Shown piece after piece: positions 8,800 to 18,739 of a DNA stretch of 64,000 bases; the first letter of the stretch is position 1, and every line of letters starts with the position of its first letter. The notes under the pieces were generated by a model. It was not told the origin of the DNA. It was given only the letters and a program-made list of their open reading frames with translations, and made no database searches. This DNA comes from Clostridium pasteurianum DSM 525 = ATCC 6013 (GTDB taxonomy: Bacteria > Bacillota > Clostridia > Clostridiales > Clostridiaceae). The stretch is from contig NZ_CP009268.1 in NCBI RefSeq assembly GCF_000807255.1, forward strand, positions 2,634,384-2,698,383, in the 5' to 3' direction. A program made the position numbers and the translations under genes.

Positions 8800-8871
8800 A
8801 AAAAACTCCCACAGATAAAATCTGTAGGAGTCATCAGCATTTCAGCACTTAAAGGTGAACTCCATCACCTA
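8800..8871 (-). promoter_or_regulatory. Fluoride (crcB) riboswitch with intrinsic terminator
   Basis: The minus strand carries the conserved fluoride aptamer blocks: GGTGATGGAGTTCACC, a short linker, and TGCTGATGACTCCTAC. The 3' part overlaps a terminator, CTCCTACAGAT / ATCTGTGGGAG, followed by six Ts. By the known mechanism, fluoride binding stabilises the aptamer and prevents termination. A -10 TATAAT at 8879-8884 places the transcript start just before the aptamer. The first crcB starts 24 bases after the terminator. Confidence 0.93.
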
Positions 8872-8979
8872 TTTTTACATTATAACACTTTTTGTTTACC
8901 AATGAAAAGTTATTTTAACTTTATAACAATTTTTTTATATAAAATTTACAATTAATTATATAGGGATTTTATAAATAAA

Positions 8980-9630
8980 TTACATAATGGTTACATACCT
9001 TAATACAAGCCAATAATGGCAAAAGCTCCCTACAAGTACAAATATATGAAATATCTCATGAGCACCAAAATATTTGTTTTTTAATTTTGGACGATCCAGA
9101 CCATATATTATTCCTCCTACAGTATAGGCTATGCCGCCTATAACCAACCACATTATAGCAATACCTGTAAATACTCTTGCTAGTGGAAAGATTGCCACTA
9201 TTACAAGCCATCCCATAAATATGTAAAAGAAAGTTGAAAGCCATTTAGGTGCATCAAACCAAAAATTTTTAACCAGTATACCAAATACAGCTAAACTCCA
9301 TATGATAGTCAAAATAGTTAATCCAAGCTTTCCTTTTAATGCAATCAAACAAATAGGTGTATAGCTGCCTGCAATTAAAACATATATCATGGAATGATCT
9401 ATCCTTCTAAGTACTTTAATTACCTTTTGAGAAGCAGCAGTCAAATGATAAACTGTACTGGCACTGTAAAGCAATATTAAGCTTACTCCAAAAACTACGA
9501 AGGCACCTATATATTGAACATCACTTAATTTTAAAGCATATTTAATTAAAATGATTAATCCAATTATAGAAATACCCACTCCAAACAAATGTGTCAGTCC
9601 ACTAACAGGCTCTCTAAACTTTTTAAACAC
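8980..9630 (-). CDS. Hemolysin III / TrhA-type membrane protein (PAQR-like)
   Basis: The protein has about 216 residues and seven predicted membrane helices. Family hallmarks are REPVSGLTHLFG at the N-terminus, the SASTVYHL motif, RRIDHSMIYVLIAGSYTP, and the C-terminal HEIFHIFVLVGS. These His, Asp and Ser residues form the presumed metal site of the PAQR superfamily. Bacterial members have been linked to membrane homeostasis; true hemolysin activity is doubtful. I favour GTG 9630, eight bases after AAGGAG; an ATG seven codons earlier (9651) is possible. Confidence 0.85.
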   Translation of the reverse strand: MFKKFREPVSGLTHLFGVGISIIGLIILIKYALKLSDVQYIGAFVVFGVSLILLYSASTVYHLTAASQKVIKVLRRIDHSMIYVLIAGSYTPICLIALKGKLGLTILTIIWSLAVFGILVKNFWFDAPKWLSTFFYIFMGWLVIVAIFPLARVFTGIAIMWLVIGGIAYTVGGIIYGLDRPKLKNKYFGAHEIFHIFVLVGSFCHYWLVLRYVTIM

Positions 9631-10093
9631 AACACCCACTCCTTTATCCATATATTCATTACGTAGTTTTACATACTATGTAACAATATATTACTATTAT
9701 AATAATAATACATCTATATTGCAATACTCTTTATAAATAATATTATGCATTCTTATAATTTATATTCATATATACTTGTAAACTTATTTTTTATTATTTC
9801 CACATTTATTATGGATATCCAATTATAAATATACTTTTATTAATATGAATTTATCAATACTATATTGTATACTTATATATTAAGAAAAGGTTTACTCAAA
9901 TGGTTTAAAACTAAACTTACATATTGATTAATTTATAAATGCTTTCTATTCTGAATTTGAATTTTAAAACAATATTTAATTATAAAATTAGATACATTCA
10001 ATTTATTATTCTCACCTTCATATAAAAAAACTTTATATTTATATCTAGCTTCATAGTAATAAATACTATATAATAAACTACGAGGTGATTTAT
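9631..10093. other. Long AT-rich intergenic region without visible gene
   Basis: These 463 bases separate divergent genes. I find no open frame with a ribosome binding site, no strong hairpin and no convincing promoter pair, only short A/T tracts. The GAGGTG at 10082-10087 is the ribosome binding site of the next gene. Confidence 0.5.
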
Positions 10094-10693
10094 TTGGACA
10101 CAAATGAAGATAAAAACTTAGATGATATTCTCTCTGAAATTACTGAATTTAGCGAGCTAACTCTTAGTGATATTCCCAATATTGATTTGTATATGGATCA
10201 AGTGACTACTCTGTTTGAAAGTAAGCTCTCTTCTTTAAAAAGAAATAGTGAAGATAAAATAATGACTAAAACTATGATTAACAACTACGCTAAAGCTAAA
10301 ATCTTTCCACCTGTTAAAAGCAAAAAATATACTAAAGAACAAATAGTTCTACTATCTATAATATACACTTTAAAACAAAGTTTGTCATTATCTGATATAG
10401 GAAAAGTTTTTAAACCCCTATTGGAAGATATGTCGAAAGAAAGTAGCGAACTTATCTCTGTGGAAAATTTATATGATACCTTTTTAGAATTAAAAAGAGA
10501 AAATGAAAATAATTATAGTGAACATTTTTATTCTATTTTGGAGAAAAGTAAGAATAAATTAAAAAATATAGATCATGGTGACAACACTAAAAATGAATTA
10601 ATACTTATGGTATTAACTCTTATAGCTGAAGCTAACATAAATGTGCGTATGTCACAAAAAATAATAGACAGATTTTTTGATAATAAAAACTAG
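10094..10693 (+). CDS. DUF1836 domain protein
   Basis: This protein of about 199 residues matches the DUF1836 pattern: a short acidic N-terminus, then IPNIDLYMDQVTTLFE, a TMINNYAKAKIFPPV segment resembling a MerR-like winged helix, and YTKEQIVLLSIIYTLKQ. The family is widespread in Firmicutes, has unknown function and may bind DNA. I choose TTG 10094, six bases after GAGGTG, as for the gene at 5213. It stands alone, divergent from the hemolysin III-like gene, and ends in a strong terminator. Confidence 0.75.
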   Translation: MDTNEDKNLDDILSEITEFSELTLSDIPNIDLYMDQVTTLFESKLSSLKRNSEDKIMTKTMINNYAKAKIFPPVKSKKYTKEQIVLLSIIYTLKQSLSLSDIGKVFKPLLEDMSKESSELISVENLYDTFLELKRENENNYSEHFYSILEKSKNKLKNIDHGDNTKNELILMVLTLIAEANINVRMSQKIIDRFFDNKN

Positions 10694-10727
10694 TATCCAA
10701 TATTTAACTGGATACTAGTTTTTATTA
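10691..10727 (+). terminator. Strong terminator after the DUF1836 gene
   Basis: Perfect arms CTAGTATCCA and TGGATACTAG with a nine-base loop are followed by TTTTTATT. The stem overlaps the stop codon. Confidence 0.85.
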
Positions 10728-10820
10728 ATAGATCTTAATTATATATCTAAACCTTTTATTAAATTATTCTTTATAATTTAATAAATATAATCTAGGAAAT
10801 AATTTCTTGGATTATTCCCC

Positions 10821-12071
10821 TTATCTATATAGCGTTCCTATATCTTTTCTAAAATACATACCATCAAAATTTACATTTTTTATATCTTCATAGGTATTTT
10901 TAATAGCTTCTTCTATTGTATCACCAGTAGATACAATGGACATAACTCTTCCTCCAGAAGTCTTTAGAGAATCTTCTTGATACTTAGCTCCTGCTATAAA
11001 TACTTTATTGTCTTCCCCTTTAATCTCAATAGTTTTGTCAGTTTCATAGCTTCCAGGATATCCTTTAGAAGCTAGTACTACGCAGCAAGCGCCGCCTTTT
11101 TTCCACTTGATTTCCACATCATTAAGCTTTCCATCTATAGCAGCTAATATAATTTCAGTTAGATCAGTTTCCAGCATTGGAAGCACTGCCTGAGTTTCAG
11201 GATCTCCCATTCTTACATTGTACTCCAGTAAATATGTACCTTTTTTAGTAATCATAAGACCAAAGAATATAACTCCGCAGTAATCCATTTTCTCTTCCTT
11301 TATTCCAGTAAGAGTAGGCTTTAACATAGTCTCATTGAATTCTTTAATTACATCTTCACTGCAGTAAGGATTAGGAACTATAGCACCCATTCCACCTGTA
11401 TTAGGTCCCTTATCTTCATCGAAAATCTGTTTATGATCTTTAGCTGATATAAAAGGTACAATAACATTTCCATCTGTAACAGAAAGTATTGAAGCTTCTA
11501 CTCCATCAAGGAATTCTTCCATAACTACTTTTTTACCAGATCCCTTGAATACATCATTTACCATAAAATCCTTTAAGGTATTCTCAGCTTCCTGCTGAGT
11601 GTTACATATAACTACACCTTTACCTGCTGCCAAGCCATCTGCTTTTATAACTATTGGATAAGGACACTTTTTTGCATAGTCAAGGGCTTCTTCTACATTT
11701 TCAAAAACTTCATAAGCAGCTGTTTTAACTCCATATTTTTTCATAAATGCTTTAGCAAAAGCTTTACTTCCTTCAAGCTCCGCTGCTGCCTTTGATGGTC
11801 CAAATATCTTTAATCCGTTTTCTTTAAATACATCTACAATACCCTCTACCAGCTTTGCTTCTGGACCTACAACAGTTAAATCTATTTTTTCTACTTTTGC
11901 AAAATTTAATAATTCATCTATAGTATCTAAGTTTACATTTTCACATTTGTCTTCAAGATGAGTACCACCATTTCCTGGTGCACAATATATTTTATCTACA
12001 ATGGGGCTAAGTGCCATTTTCCATGCTATAGCATGTTCTCTACCACCATTTCCAATAAGTAAAATTTTCAA
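10821..12071 (-). CDS. purD: Phosphoribosylamine-glycine ligase
   Basis: This ATP-grasp enzyme makes GAR from phosphoribosylamine, glycine and ATP, step 2 of purine synthesis. The 416 residues match the family. Motifs are LLIGNGGREHAIAWK at the N-terminus, VVGPEAKLVEGI, the ATP-grasp lysine region VIKADGLAAGKGV, and GDPETQAVLPML. It starts at TTG 12071 behind GGAAGTGAT. It is last in the purE-C-F-M-N-H-D series, separated from purH by a 221-bp palindromic element, which may weaken or stop co-transcription. Confidence 0.96.
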   Translation of the reverse strand: MKILLIGNGGREHAIAWKMALSPIVDKIYCAPGNGGTHLEDKCENVNLDTIDELLNFAKVEKIDLTVVGPEAKLVEGIVDVFKENGLKIFGPSKAAAELEGSKAFAKAFMKKYGVKTAAYEVFENVEEALDYAKKCPYPIVIKADGLAAGKGVVICNTQQEAENTLKDFMVNDVFKGSGKKVVMEEFLDGVEASILSVTDGNVIVPFISAKDHKQIFDEDKGPNTGGMGAIVPNPYCSEDVIKEFNETMLKPTLTGIKEEKMDYCGVIFFGLMITKKGTYLLEYNVRMGDPETQAVLPMLETDLTEIILAAIDGKLNDVEIKWKKGGACCVVLASKGYPGSYETDKTIEIKGEDNKVFIAGAKYQEDSLKTSGGRVMSIVSTGDTIEEAIKNTYEDIKNVNFDGMYFRKDIGTLYR

Positions 12072-12113
12072 TTTATCACTTCCTTACTTTTAATAAAAAA
12101 TGATACAAAACTA

Positions 12114-12334
12114 GGAGAAAAGTGCGAAACACTTTTTTCAGTTGAAAGTTGATAGTGGACAGTGGAAAGTTAAAAACCAGTTAAGAGTTAGGGATGCTTT
12201 TTCTCCGTTATACTGCGAAAATGCTTTAGAATTAATTATTTAATTATTTTTTCGTAGTGTAACGGAGAAAAAATCTCCTTCACTCTCAACTTTCAACTCT
12301 TAACTCTCCACTGTATTTTTGTTTCGTCTTTTCC
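12114..12334. mobile_element. MITE-like palindromic element between purD and purH
   Basis: The imperfect terminal inverted repeats are GGAGAAAAGTGCGAAACA on the left and the complement of TGTTTCGTCTTTTCC on the right. Internally the two halves are complementary: a purine-rich block with GTGGACAGTGGAAAGTT on the left matches its complement on the right, and a central stem CTCCGTTATACTGCGAAAA / TTTTCGTAGTGTAACGGAG caps the fold. There is no coding frame. The terminal sequence AAAAGACGAAAC is shared with the shorter element at 54076-54145. It interrupts the purine operon without damaging a gene. Confidence 0.65.
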
Positions 12335-12352
12335 AACTATTGCACTTCTATA

Positions 12353-13855
12353 TTAGTGTTTAAAATGTCTTATTCCTGAAAGCACCATTGCAATACCATG
12401 TTTATTGCAGGCATCAATGGAATCCTGATCTCTTATAGATCCACCAGGCTGTATTATTGCCTTTATATTGTGTTTAGCTGCTTCTTCTACAACATCGTTA
12501 AATGGGAAGAAAGCATCCGATACAAGTAGGGTACCATCCTTTGCTCTATCAAGAGCTTCAATTGTTGGCCATATTCTGTTTACCTGTCCGCCGCCAATTC
12601 CTTTAGCCATTCCATCTTTAACTACTAGTATGGCATTGGATTTAACATATTTCACCACTTTCATTCCGAATAAGAGCTGCTTTAATTCTTCTTCTGTAGG
12701 CTTCTTCTCTGTTACATATTTCAATTCATCTATAAGCTTATCATCAGAACTCTGTACTAAAATTCCACCATCTACTTTAGCATACTCTCTATGATCCTGT
12801 GGCTTGTGCTCTGCCTTTATAACTCTTAAATTTTTCTTTGTCTTTAAAATTTCCAGTGCAACTTCATCGAAATCAGGGGCTATTACTATTTCAAGGAAAA
12901 TCTTCACAAGTTCTTCTGCAGTTGCTGCATCCAATTTTTTGTTAACGGCAACTATACCACCGAAAATTGATGTAGGATCACATTCAAAAGCACGAACATA
13001 GGCATCATGAATATTGTCAGCTATAGCTGCACCACAAGGAGAATTGTGTTTTAGTGCACAACACATTGGTTCTTCAAATTCACAAGCTACCTTCCAAGCT
13101 ATATCCATATCTTTTATATTATTATAGGAAAGTTCTTTACCGTTTAACTGCTGAAAGTCCTTCATAGCTCCTTTTGTAGCTGTGGATACATAATAAGCAG
13201 CACTTTGATGAGGATTTTCACCATACCTTAAATCCATAGATTTTTTATAGGACATATTAAGATACTCCGGATAAACTTCATCACCAAGCAAAAATCTGCT
13301 TACAGCTGCATCATAAGCAGCCATTAAGTTAAATACTTTACCTGCAAATTTCTTTTTGCTTTCAAAATCTACATCACCATTTTTATCTATCTGATTTATA
13401 GCATCTTCATAGTCATTAACGTCTGTAAGTACAACTACATCCTGAAAATTCTTTGCAGCCGCTCTTATCATAGTAGGGCCGCCAATATCTATAAATTCAA
13501 TTTTTTCTTCAAAGGTTAAATCTTCCTGAACTTTATCAAAGAAAGGATAAAGATTAACTACTACCATATCAATAGGTTTAATTCCTTTAGCTTTAATAGC
13601 TTTCATATGTTCAGTATTATCTCTTATGGCAAGTATGCCTCCATGGATGTTAGGGTGAAGAGTTTTTACTCTTCCATCCATCATTTCAGGAAATCCAGTA
13701 ACTTCTTCTACTTCTGTTACTGCTATGTTATTTTCTTTTAAATATCTGTATGTACCACCTGTTGAAATTATCTCTACATCCTTTTCAATGAGGAACTTAG
13801 CTAGATCAAGTACTTTGTCTTTATTATATACACTGATTAAGGCTCTTTTTATCAT
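12353..13855 (-). CDS. purH: Bifunctional AICAR transformylase / IMP cyclohydrolase
   Basis: This is the last step of IMP synthesis. The N-terminal MGS-like cyclohydrolase domain (about 1-200) has [10 protein letters not shown] and [12 protein letters not shown]. The C-terminal transformylase domain has the marker [13 protein letters not shown], the catalytic Lys-His in [10 protein letters not shown], and ends ISGIRHFKH-like. At 500 residues it is near the family length. I use ATG 13855, with GGAGGT nine bases upstream, rather than an upstream in-frame start that adds 12 unconserved residues. About 390 bases containing a structured element separate it from purN. Confidence 0.96.
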   Translation of the reverse strand: MIKRALISVYNKDKVLDLAKFLIEKDVEIISTGGTYRYLKENNIAVTEVEEVTGFPEMMDGRVKTLHPNIHGGILAIRDNTEHMKAIKAKGIKPIDMVVVNLYPFFDKVQEDLTFEEKIEFIDIGGPTMIRAAAKNFQDVVVLTDVNDYEDAINQIDKNGDVDFESKKKFAGKVFNLMAAYDAAVSRFLLGDEVYPEYLNMSYKKSMDLRYGENPHQSAAYYVSTATKGAMKDFQQLNGKELSYNNIKDMDIAWKVACEFEEPMCCALKHNSPCGAAIADNIHDAYVRAFECDPTSIFGGIVAVNKKLDAATAEELVKIFLEIVIAPDFDEVALEILKTKKNLRVIKAEHKPQDHREYAKVDGGILVQSSDDKLIDELKYVTEKKPTEEELKQLLFGMKVVKYVKSNAILVVKDGMAKGIGGGQVNRIWPTIEALDRAKDGTLLVSDAFFPFNDVVEEAAKHNIKAIIQPGGSIRDQDSIDACNKHGIAMVLSGIRHFKH

Positions 13856-14093
13856 ATATTTATTACCTCCATTATCTATAGTTAAACTCAAAAATAATTA
13901 ATAATATAAAATTCAATTAAACTTAGTTAGAACAAAAATTTTCCATTAAACAAAATTTATTGATAATTTTGATCTAATAATTATTAACGTTTATTATTAA
14001 GCAATGCTGAAACTTTTATCCATAATATAAGACATCATGAAAGAAATAACTAGTTAGTATACTAATTTATGTTCTTTTCAGATGCCTTATTCT

Positions 14094-14225
14094 TGTGAAC
14101 TACTCTCCACTTACTTTGTTCAAGTAGGGGTTTTCGTGGTCAATACTCCTATTGTAGTAAGTTTGCCCACGCTAAACCCGTCGCACCGACGGTTATAATT
14201 TTTACCAGTTTCCGCTCTTGGAAAG
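14094..14225 (-). ncRNA. Structured sequence resembling an IS605/TnpB right-end RNA, no tnpB present
   Basis: The minus strand from about 14225 to 14094 contains a chain of hairpins: GCTCTTTCCAAGAGC; CCGTCGGTGCGACGG; a long-range CGTGG/CCACG pairing; and a stem of CCCCTACTT with AAGTGGAG. It ends in GAGTAGTTCAC. As I recall, the 3' end of guide-type RNAs in IS200/IS605 and IS1341 elements has such a layout and ending. No tnpA or tnpB frame lies next to it. It could be a decayed element end or an independent small RNA. The remaining bases of 13856-14243 hold no gene. Confidence 0.45.
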
Positions 14226-14243
14226 AGCCCACCGCACTTAGAA

Positions 14244-14861
14244 TTAATTATTTTCTATAATTACTTTTCTCTCATGAACTTTTACTTTACCTGTTTCTAT
14301 AAGTTTAATTGCCTCTGGTAATGCTTCATGTTCTTTTTCAAGGACCCTTTTCTGAAGCTCTTCAGCAGTATCCTCTGCAAATACTGGCACTGACTTTTGT
14401 ATGATAATTGGTCCTGTATCAGTCCCCTCATCTACAAAATGTACTGTACAGCCTGAAATCTTAACACCATATTCTATGGCCGCTTCATGCACATTTAAAC
14501 CATACATACCTTTACCGCAAAAAGAAGGTATAAGTGAAGGATGAATGTTTATTATTCTATTTTTAAACTTCTTAAGCAAATCACCCTTTATTATAGAGAG
14601 AAAGCCTGCTGTAACAATTAAATCTACATTTCTTTCCTGTGAAATTTTCAAAATTTCATCAGATAATTTGTCTCCATATTGCTTTTTTGATAAAGCCACA
14701 GCATATATATCATTTTCTTTAGCTCTTTCTATTCCATAGGCTTTTTCATTATCGCTAATTACTATTTCAATTTTACAATCCAAATATCCTGCCTTAACCT
14801 TGTCAATTATAGATTGCAAATTTGTGCCTCCGCCTGAAATAAGCACTGCTATTTTATACAT
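14244..14861 (-). CDS. purN: Phosphoribosylglycinamide formyltransferase
   Basis: The enzyme transfers the formyl group of 10-formyl-THF to GAR, step 3 of the pathway. Motifs are AVLISGGGTNLQSII at the N-terminus, NIHPSLIPSFCGKGMYG with the catalytic Asn-His, and GCTVHFVDEGTDTGPII with the catalytic Asp. The 205 residues are the normal length. Its start overlaps the end of purM by 13 bp, so the two are probably translationally coupled. Confidence 0.96.
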   Translation of the reverse strand: MYKIAVLISGGGTNLQSIIDKVKAGYLDCKIEIVISDNEKAYGIERAKENDIYAVALSKKQYGDKLSDEILKISQERNVDLIVTAGFLSIIKGDLLKKFKNRIINIHPSLIPSFCGKGMYGLNVHEAAIEYGVKISGCTVHFVDEGTDTGPIIIQKSVPVFAEDTAEELQKRVLEKEHEALPEAIKLIETGKVKVHERKVIIENN

Positions 14862-15844
14862 ACACCATTGCCTCCTGCTTTTACATAGCCAATTTCAAAA
14901 GCTTTTTCTCCAAATTCCTTTAATTCATTTATTACTGCATCTTTATCTTCTTCTTTTACACATAATACAAAACCAATACCCATGTTAAAAGTATTATACA
15001 TATCTTCCTCTTTTACTCCAAGAGACATCAAATATTTAAATATTTCTGGAAGTTCATAACTGTCTTTATTTATTACAGCTTGAAAATCCCCTTTAAACAT
15101 TCTTGGAATATTTTCGTGGAAACCACCGCCAGTTATATGGGCCATACCTCTTATTTCAAACTTCTCCATAAGTTTTAATACAGGTTTTACATATATTTTT
15201 GTTGGTTCAAGAAGAACTTCTCCAACTTTTTTACCATTAAAATCTATATCCATATCCGGTACTAATTTTCTTACAAGGGAAAACCCGTTGCTGTGAACAC
15301 CAGAAGATGAAATTCCTATAAGTACATCTTTATCTTGAATTTTACTTCCATCTATAATCTCATCTTTTTCAACTATACCTACAGAAAAACCAGCCAAATC
15401 ATAATCTCCATCTTTATAGAATCCTGGCATTTCAGCTGTTTCTCCACCTATAAGAGCGCTTTCTGCCTGAAGACAACCTTCTGATACACCCTTTACAATT
15501 TGTGATGCGGTTTCAGATTCAAGCTTACCGCAAGCCATATAATCAAGGAAAAATAACGGTTTTGCACCATGACATAAAATATCATTGACACACATTGCAA
15601 CACAATCAATACCAACTGTATCATACTTTTTCAGCTTAAATGCTATGGCAAGTTTTGTTCCAACACCATCTGTACCAGAAACAAGTACAGGATTTTTATA
15701 ATTCCCTAGAGCAAACATTCCTGCAAAGCTACCTAAATTGTTTAATACATTTTTTGAGTAAGTTTTTTTAGCATAATTCTTTATTTTGCTTACAGTTTCA
15801 TAGCCCTCTTCAATATTTACACCAGCGTCCTTATAAGTTACCAT
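14849..15844 (-). CDS. purM: Phosphoribosylformylglycinamidine cyclo-ligase (AIR synthetase)
   Basis: This ATP-dependent enzyme closes the imidazole ring, giving AIR from FGAM. Motifs are YKDAGVNIEEGYE at the N-terminus, VSGTDGVGTKLAIAF, GGETAEMPGFY and MAHITGGGFHENIPR. It has about 331 residues. The ATG at 15844 has GAAAGG ten bases upstream; a TTG six codons earlier (15862) would also be in frame. It follows purF and overlaps purN. Confidence 0.96.
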   Translation of the reverse strand: MVTYKDAGVNIEEGYETVSKIKNYAKKTYSKNVLNNLGSFAGMFALGNYKNPVLVSGTDGVGTKLAIAFKLKKYDTVGIDCVAMCVNDILCHGAKPLFFLDYMACGKLESETASQIVKGVSEGCLQAESALIGGETAEMPGFYKDGDYDLAGFSVGIVEKDEIIDGSKIQDKDVLIGISSSGVHSNGFSLVRKLVPDMDIDFNGKKVGEVLLEPTKIYVKPVLKLMEKFEIRGMAHITGGGFHENIPRMFKGDFQAVINKDSYELPEIFKYLMSLGVKEEDMYNTFNMGIGFVLCVKEEDKDAVINELKEFGEKAFEIGYVKAGGNGVCIK

Positions 15845-15864
15845 TAGTACACAACCTTTCAAAT

Positions 15865-17274
15865 TTATACTTCAAATCTTTCCTTTTCTACTTCCATAGG
15901 AGCAGATACAGGATACACCGCATTTAAACATCCAAGGCAAAAATTATTTTCCTTGCCTAAAGTCTTTAAAAGAGCATCTATGCTTAAATAGCCAAGACTA
16001 TCTGCACCTATAAACTCTCTTATTTCCTCTACCGTCTTATGTCCGCCTATAAGTTCTTTCCTAGAGGCTATATTTATTCCAAAATAACAAGGATACTTTA
16101 TAATAGGAGAGGATACTCTAAAATGTATCTCCTTTGCTCCTGCTTTTCTGAGTATATCTACTAGTTTCTTACTTGTAGTTCCTCTTACAATGGAATCATC
16201 GATAATTACTACTCTTTTTCCTTCAATATTTACTTTTAAAGGATTTAATTTTACTGCAACCGCCTTTTCTCTAAGCTCTTGCGTAGGTGATATAAAAGTT
16301 CTCCCCACATATCTGTTCTTTATAAGACCTATACCATAAGGTATACCTGAAGCTTTGGCATACCCTGCAGCTGCTGCAAGCCCTGAATCTGGTACACCAA
16401 TTACTATATCAGCTTCTACTGGAGCTTCTCTGTAGAGTTCTTCTCCTGCAAGTTCCCTTGAATTATAGACACTAATTCCATCTATAACACTATCTGGTCT
16501 TGCAAAATATATATATTCAAAAACACAAGTTTCACATTTGGTTTTTTCTGCAAAATTTATGCTTTTTATTCCCTCTTTGTCTATTATTACAATCTCTCCT
16601 GGATTTACATCTCTTACGAATTCAGCACCTACTGCATCAAGTGCACAGGTTTCAGAACACATTACATAACTATTATCATCAAATTTACCTATACAGAGAG
16701 GTCGTATACCGTTAGGATCTCTAACTCCGATTAACTTATCCTCTGTTAAGATAACAATGGCAAAAGAACCTTTAATGGCTTGAATTGCATCTGTTATAGC
16801 ATTTTCTATGCCTTTTGCTGCATTTTTAGCAATTAATTTAAGTACAACTTCCGTATCTATTGAAGTTTCAAATGAAGTTCCACCATACTGCAATAACTCT
16901 CTTATAATATCTGTGTTTACAAGATTTCCATTGTGTGCAAGAGCGATCGAACCCATTTCAAAATTACTAACTATAGGCTGGGCGTTACTAGCACAGCTTC
17001 CACCTGTAGTAGAATATCTTACATGACCGATAGCTGCATTTCCAATCATCTTATCAAGACTATCATTATCAAAAACATCCGTTACAAGTCCCATACCCTT
17101 ATGCACGTCAATATTACCATTATTACAAACTGCAATACCAGCACTTTCCTGTCCTCTATGCTGAAGAGCATAGAGTCCGTAATAGGTCAAATGTGATACA
17201 TCTATATTCTCTTTTGAAAAAATACCAAAAACACCACATTCCTCTTTAAGTTTATCTTGTTCTAAATCTATCAC
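15865..17274 (-). CDS. purF: Amidophosphoribosyltransferase (glutamine PRPP amidotransferase)
   Basis: This is the committed step of purine synthesis: PRPP plus glutamine gives phosphoribosylamine. A 12-residue propeptide precedes Cys13 in EECGVFGIF; its removal would expose the N-terminal nucleophile. The PRPP loop VVIIDDSIVRGTT is intact. Cysteines in KCETCVFEY, PCYFGINIASR and FCLGCLNAVYP match the iron-sulfur ligands of the B. subtilis-type enzyme, which make it oxygen-labile. The start is GTG at 17274 behind AGAGAGGGAG. It lies between purC and purM with short gaps. Confidence 0.97.
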   Translation of the reverse strand: MIDLEQDKLKEECGVFGIFSKENIDVSHLTYYGLYALQHRGQESAGIAVCNNGNIDVHKGMGLVTDVFDNDSLDKMIGNAAIGHVRYSTTGGSCASNAQPIVSNFEMGSIALAHNGNLVNTDIIRELLQYGGTSFETSIDTEVVLKLIAKNAAKGIENAITDAIQAIKGSFAIVILTEDKLIGVRDPNGIRPLCIGKFDDNSYVMCSETCALDAVGAEFVRDVNPGEIVIIDKEGIKSINFAEKTKCETCVFEYIYFARPDSVIDGISVYNSRELAGEELYREAPVEADIVIGVPDSGLAAAAGYAKASGIPYGIGLIKNRYVGRTFISPTQELREKAVAVKLNPLKVNIEGKRVVIIDDSIVRGTTSKKLVDILRKAGAKEIHFRVSSPIIKYPCYFGINIASRKELIGGHKTVEEIREFIGADSLGYLSIDALLKTLGKENNFCLGCLNAVYPVSAPMEVEKERFEV

Positions 17275-17299
17275 AGTAAACTCCCTCTCTTAAAAAAAT

Positions 17300-18010
17300 T
17301 TATTTTCCTGCGATTCTGTTTAATATTTCAACGTAAGCTTCCTTTACATTTCCCATATCTCTTCTGAATCTGTCTTTATCAAGTTTTTCATTAGTAGTTG
17401 CATCCCAAAGTCTGCAGGTATCTGGAGATATCTCATCTGCTAATAGTATTTCCCCGTCAGCAGTTTTACCAAACTCCAATTTGAAATCAATAAGCTTAAT
17501 ATTTTGTTTTAAGAAAAATTCCTTAAGTATTTCATTTACTTTATCAGTCATTGCATAAATAGTCTTTAATTCTTCAAAAGTTGAGAATCCTAGTGCAACT
17601 GCATGAGTATCATTAATTAATGGATCATCATAATCATCATTTTTATAACAAATCTCAAATACAGTAGTCTTTAATGGACTTCCTTCTTCCACACCAAGTC
17701 TCTTAGCCATACTTCCTGCTGCTACATTTCTTACTATTACCTCTAGTGGAACTATATCTACTTTTTTACAAAGCTGTTCTCTATCGTTTAGTTTTTCAAT
17801 AAAGTGAGTTTTTACACCATGTTTTTCTACAAGTTCAAATAACATAGAAGTTATGCTGTTATTTAATTCTCCTTTATCTTCTATCTGTCCCTTCTTAACT
17901 CCATTGAAAGCTGTAGCATCATCTTTATAATAAACTATAACTTCATCCTCTTTATCAGTAGCATATACCTTTTTTGCTTTACCTTCATATAATAATTCTT
18001 TCTTTGTCAT
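17300..18010 (-). CDS. purC: SAICAR synthase
   Basis: The enzyme joins CAIR and aspartate with ATP. The 236 residues begin [14 protein letters not shown]. The family motifs [25 protein letters not shown] and [14 protein letters not shown] are present. Its ATG overlaps the last base of the purE stop codon, so translation is coupled. Confidence 0.97.
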   Translation of the reverse strand: MTKKELLYEGKAKKVYATDKEDEVIVYYKDDATAFNGVKKGQIEDKGELNNSITSMLFELVEKHGVKTHFIEKLNDREQLCKKVDIVPLEVIVRNVAAGSMAKRLGVEEGSPLKTTVFEICYKNDDYDDPLINDTHAVALGFSTFEELKTIYAMTDKVNEILKEFFLKQNIKLIDFKLEFGKTADGEILLADEISPDTCRLWDATTNEKLDKDRFRRDMGNVKEAYVEILNRIAGK

Positions 18011-18489
18011 TATAATTCCACTCCTTCTTCATTTTCACTTATAAATTTACTTTTCATATCTTTTCTATATTGAATAAGTTTTTCTTTTAAATCTGGATAT
18101 TTTAATGATAACATTTGAACTGCTAACATTCCTGCATTGTAGCTGTTATTTATTCCAACAGTAGCTACTGGAATTGATTTTGGCATTTGAACTATTGATA
18201 AAAGTGAATCCAATCCATTAAGAGCTGCATTTATAGGTACTCCTATTACTGGAAGTGTAGTATGTGAAGCAATTACTCCTGGCAGATGTGCTGCAAGTCC
18301 TGCCCCTGCAATTATACAATCAAAGTCTTCAGCTTCTAGATCTTGTATTACCTGAGATAATTTTTCAGGAACTCTATGAGCTGATAGTATGTGAACTCTG
18401 TATTCAATATCAAATTCCTTAAGAGCCTTGGCAGCACCTTTCATTTTATCTACATCTGACTTACTACCAAATATTATTGCAACTTTCAT
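18010..18489 (-). CDS. purE: PurE carboxyaminoimidazole ribonucleotide mutase / AIR carboxylase
   Basis: This 159-residue protein has the PurE fold motifs [24 protein letters not shown] and [12 protein letters not shown]. It produces CAIR, either from N5-CAIR (class I, with PurK) or directly from AIR and CO2 (class II). No purK lies in this operon or window, so the class is open; the GSKSD..KM string looks closer to class I. It is the first structural gene after the guanine riboswitch leader. Confidence 0.95.
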   Translation of the reverse strand: MKVAIIFGSKSDVDKMKGAAKALKEFDIEYRVHILSAHRVPEKLSQVIQDLEAEDFDCIIAGAGLAAHLPGVIASHTTLPVIGVPINAALNGLDSLLSIVQMPKSIPVATVGINNSYNAGMLAVQMLSLKYPDLKEKLIQYRKDMKSKFISENEEGVEL

Positions 18490-18739
18490 TTATAATTTCC
18501 TCCTATACTATTAAACAAATTTTATTGTTTATTTTTTACAGAATTTATTGATAAATAATGATAATTACGTACAGACTAATAAATATTTGTCAGTTTTCCA
18601 ACAAAATATAACAAAAATCTTATTTAATTTTAAATATAAAATTAAAAATGCTCAAAAATGAAATTTGAGTAAATTCACTTAAGAGCCACTTTAATACAGA
18701 GAGCTAATATTTCTTAACCCTCCTGCTTTATAAATTTAC

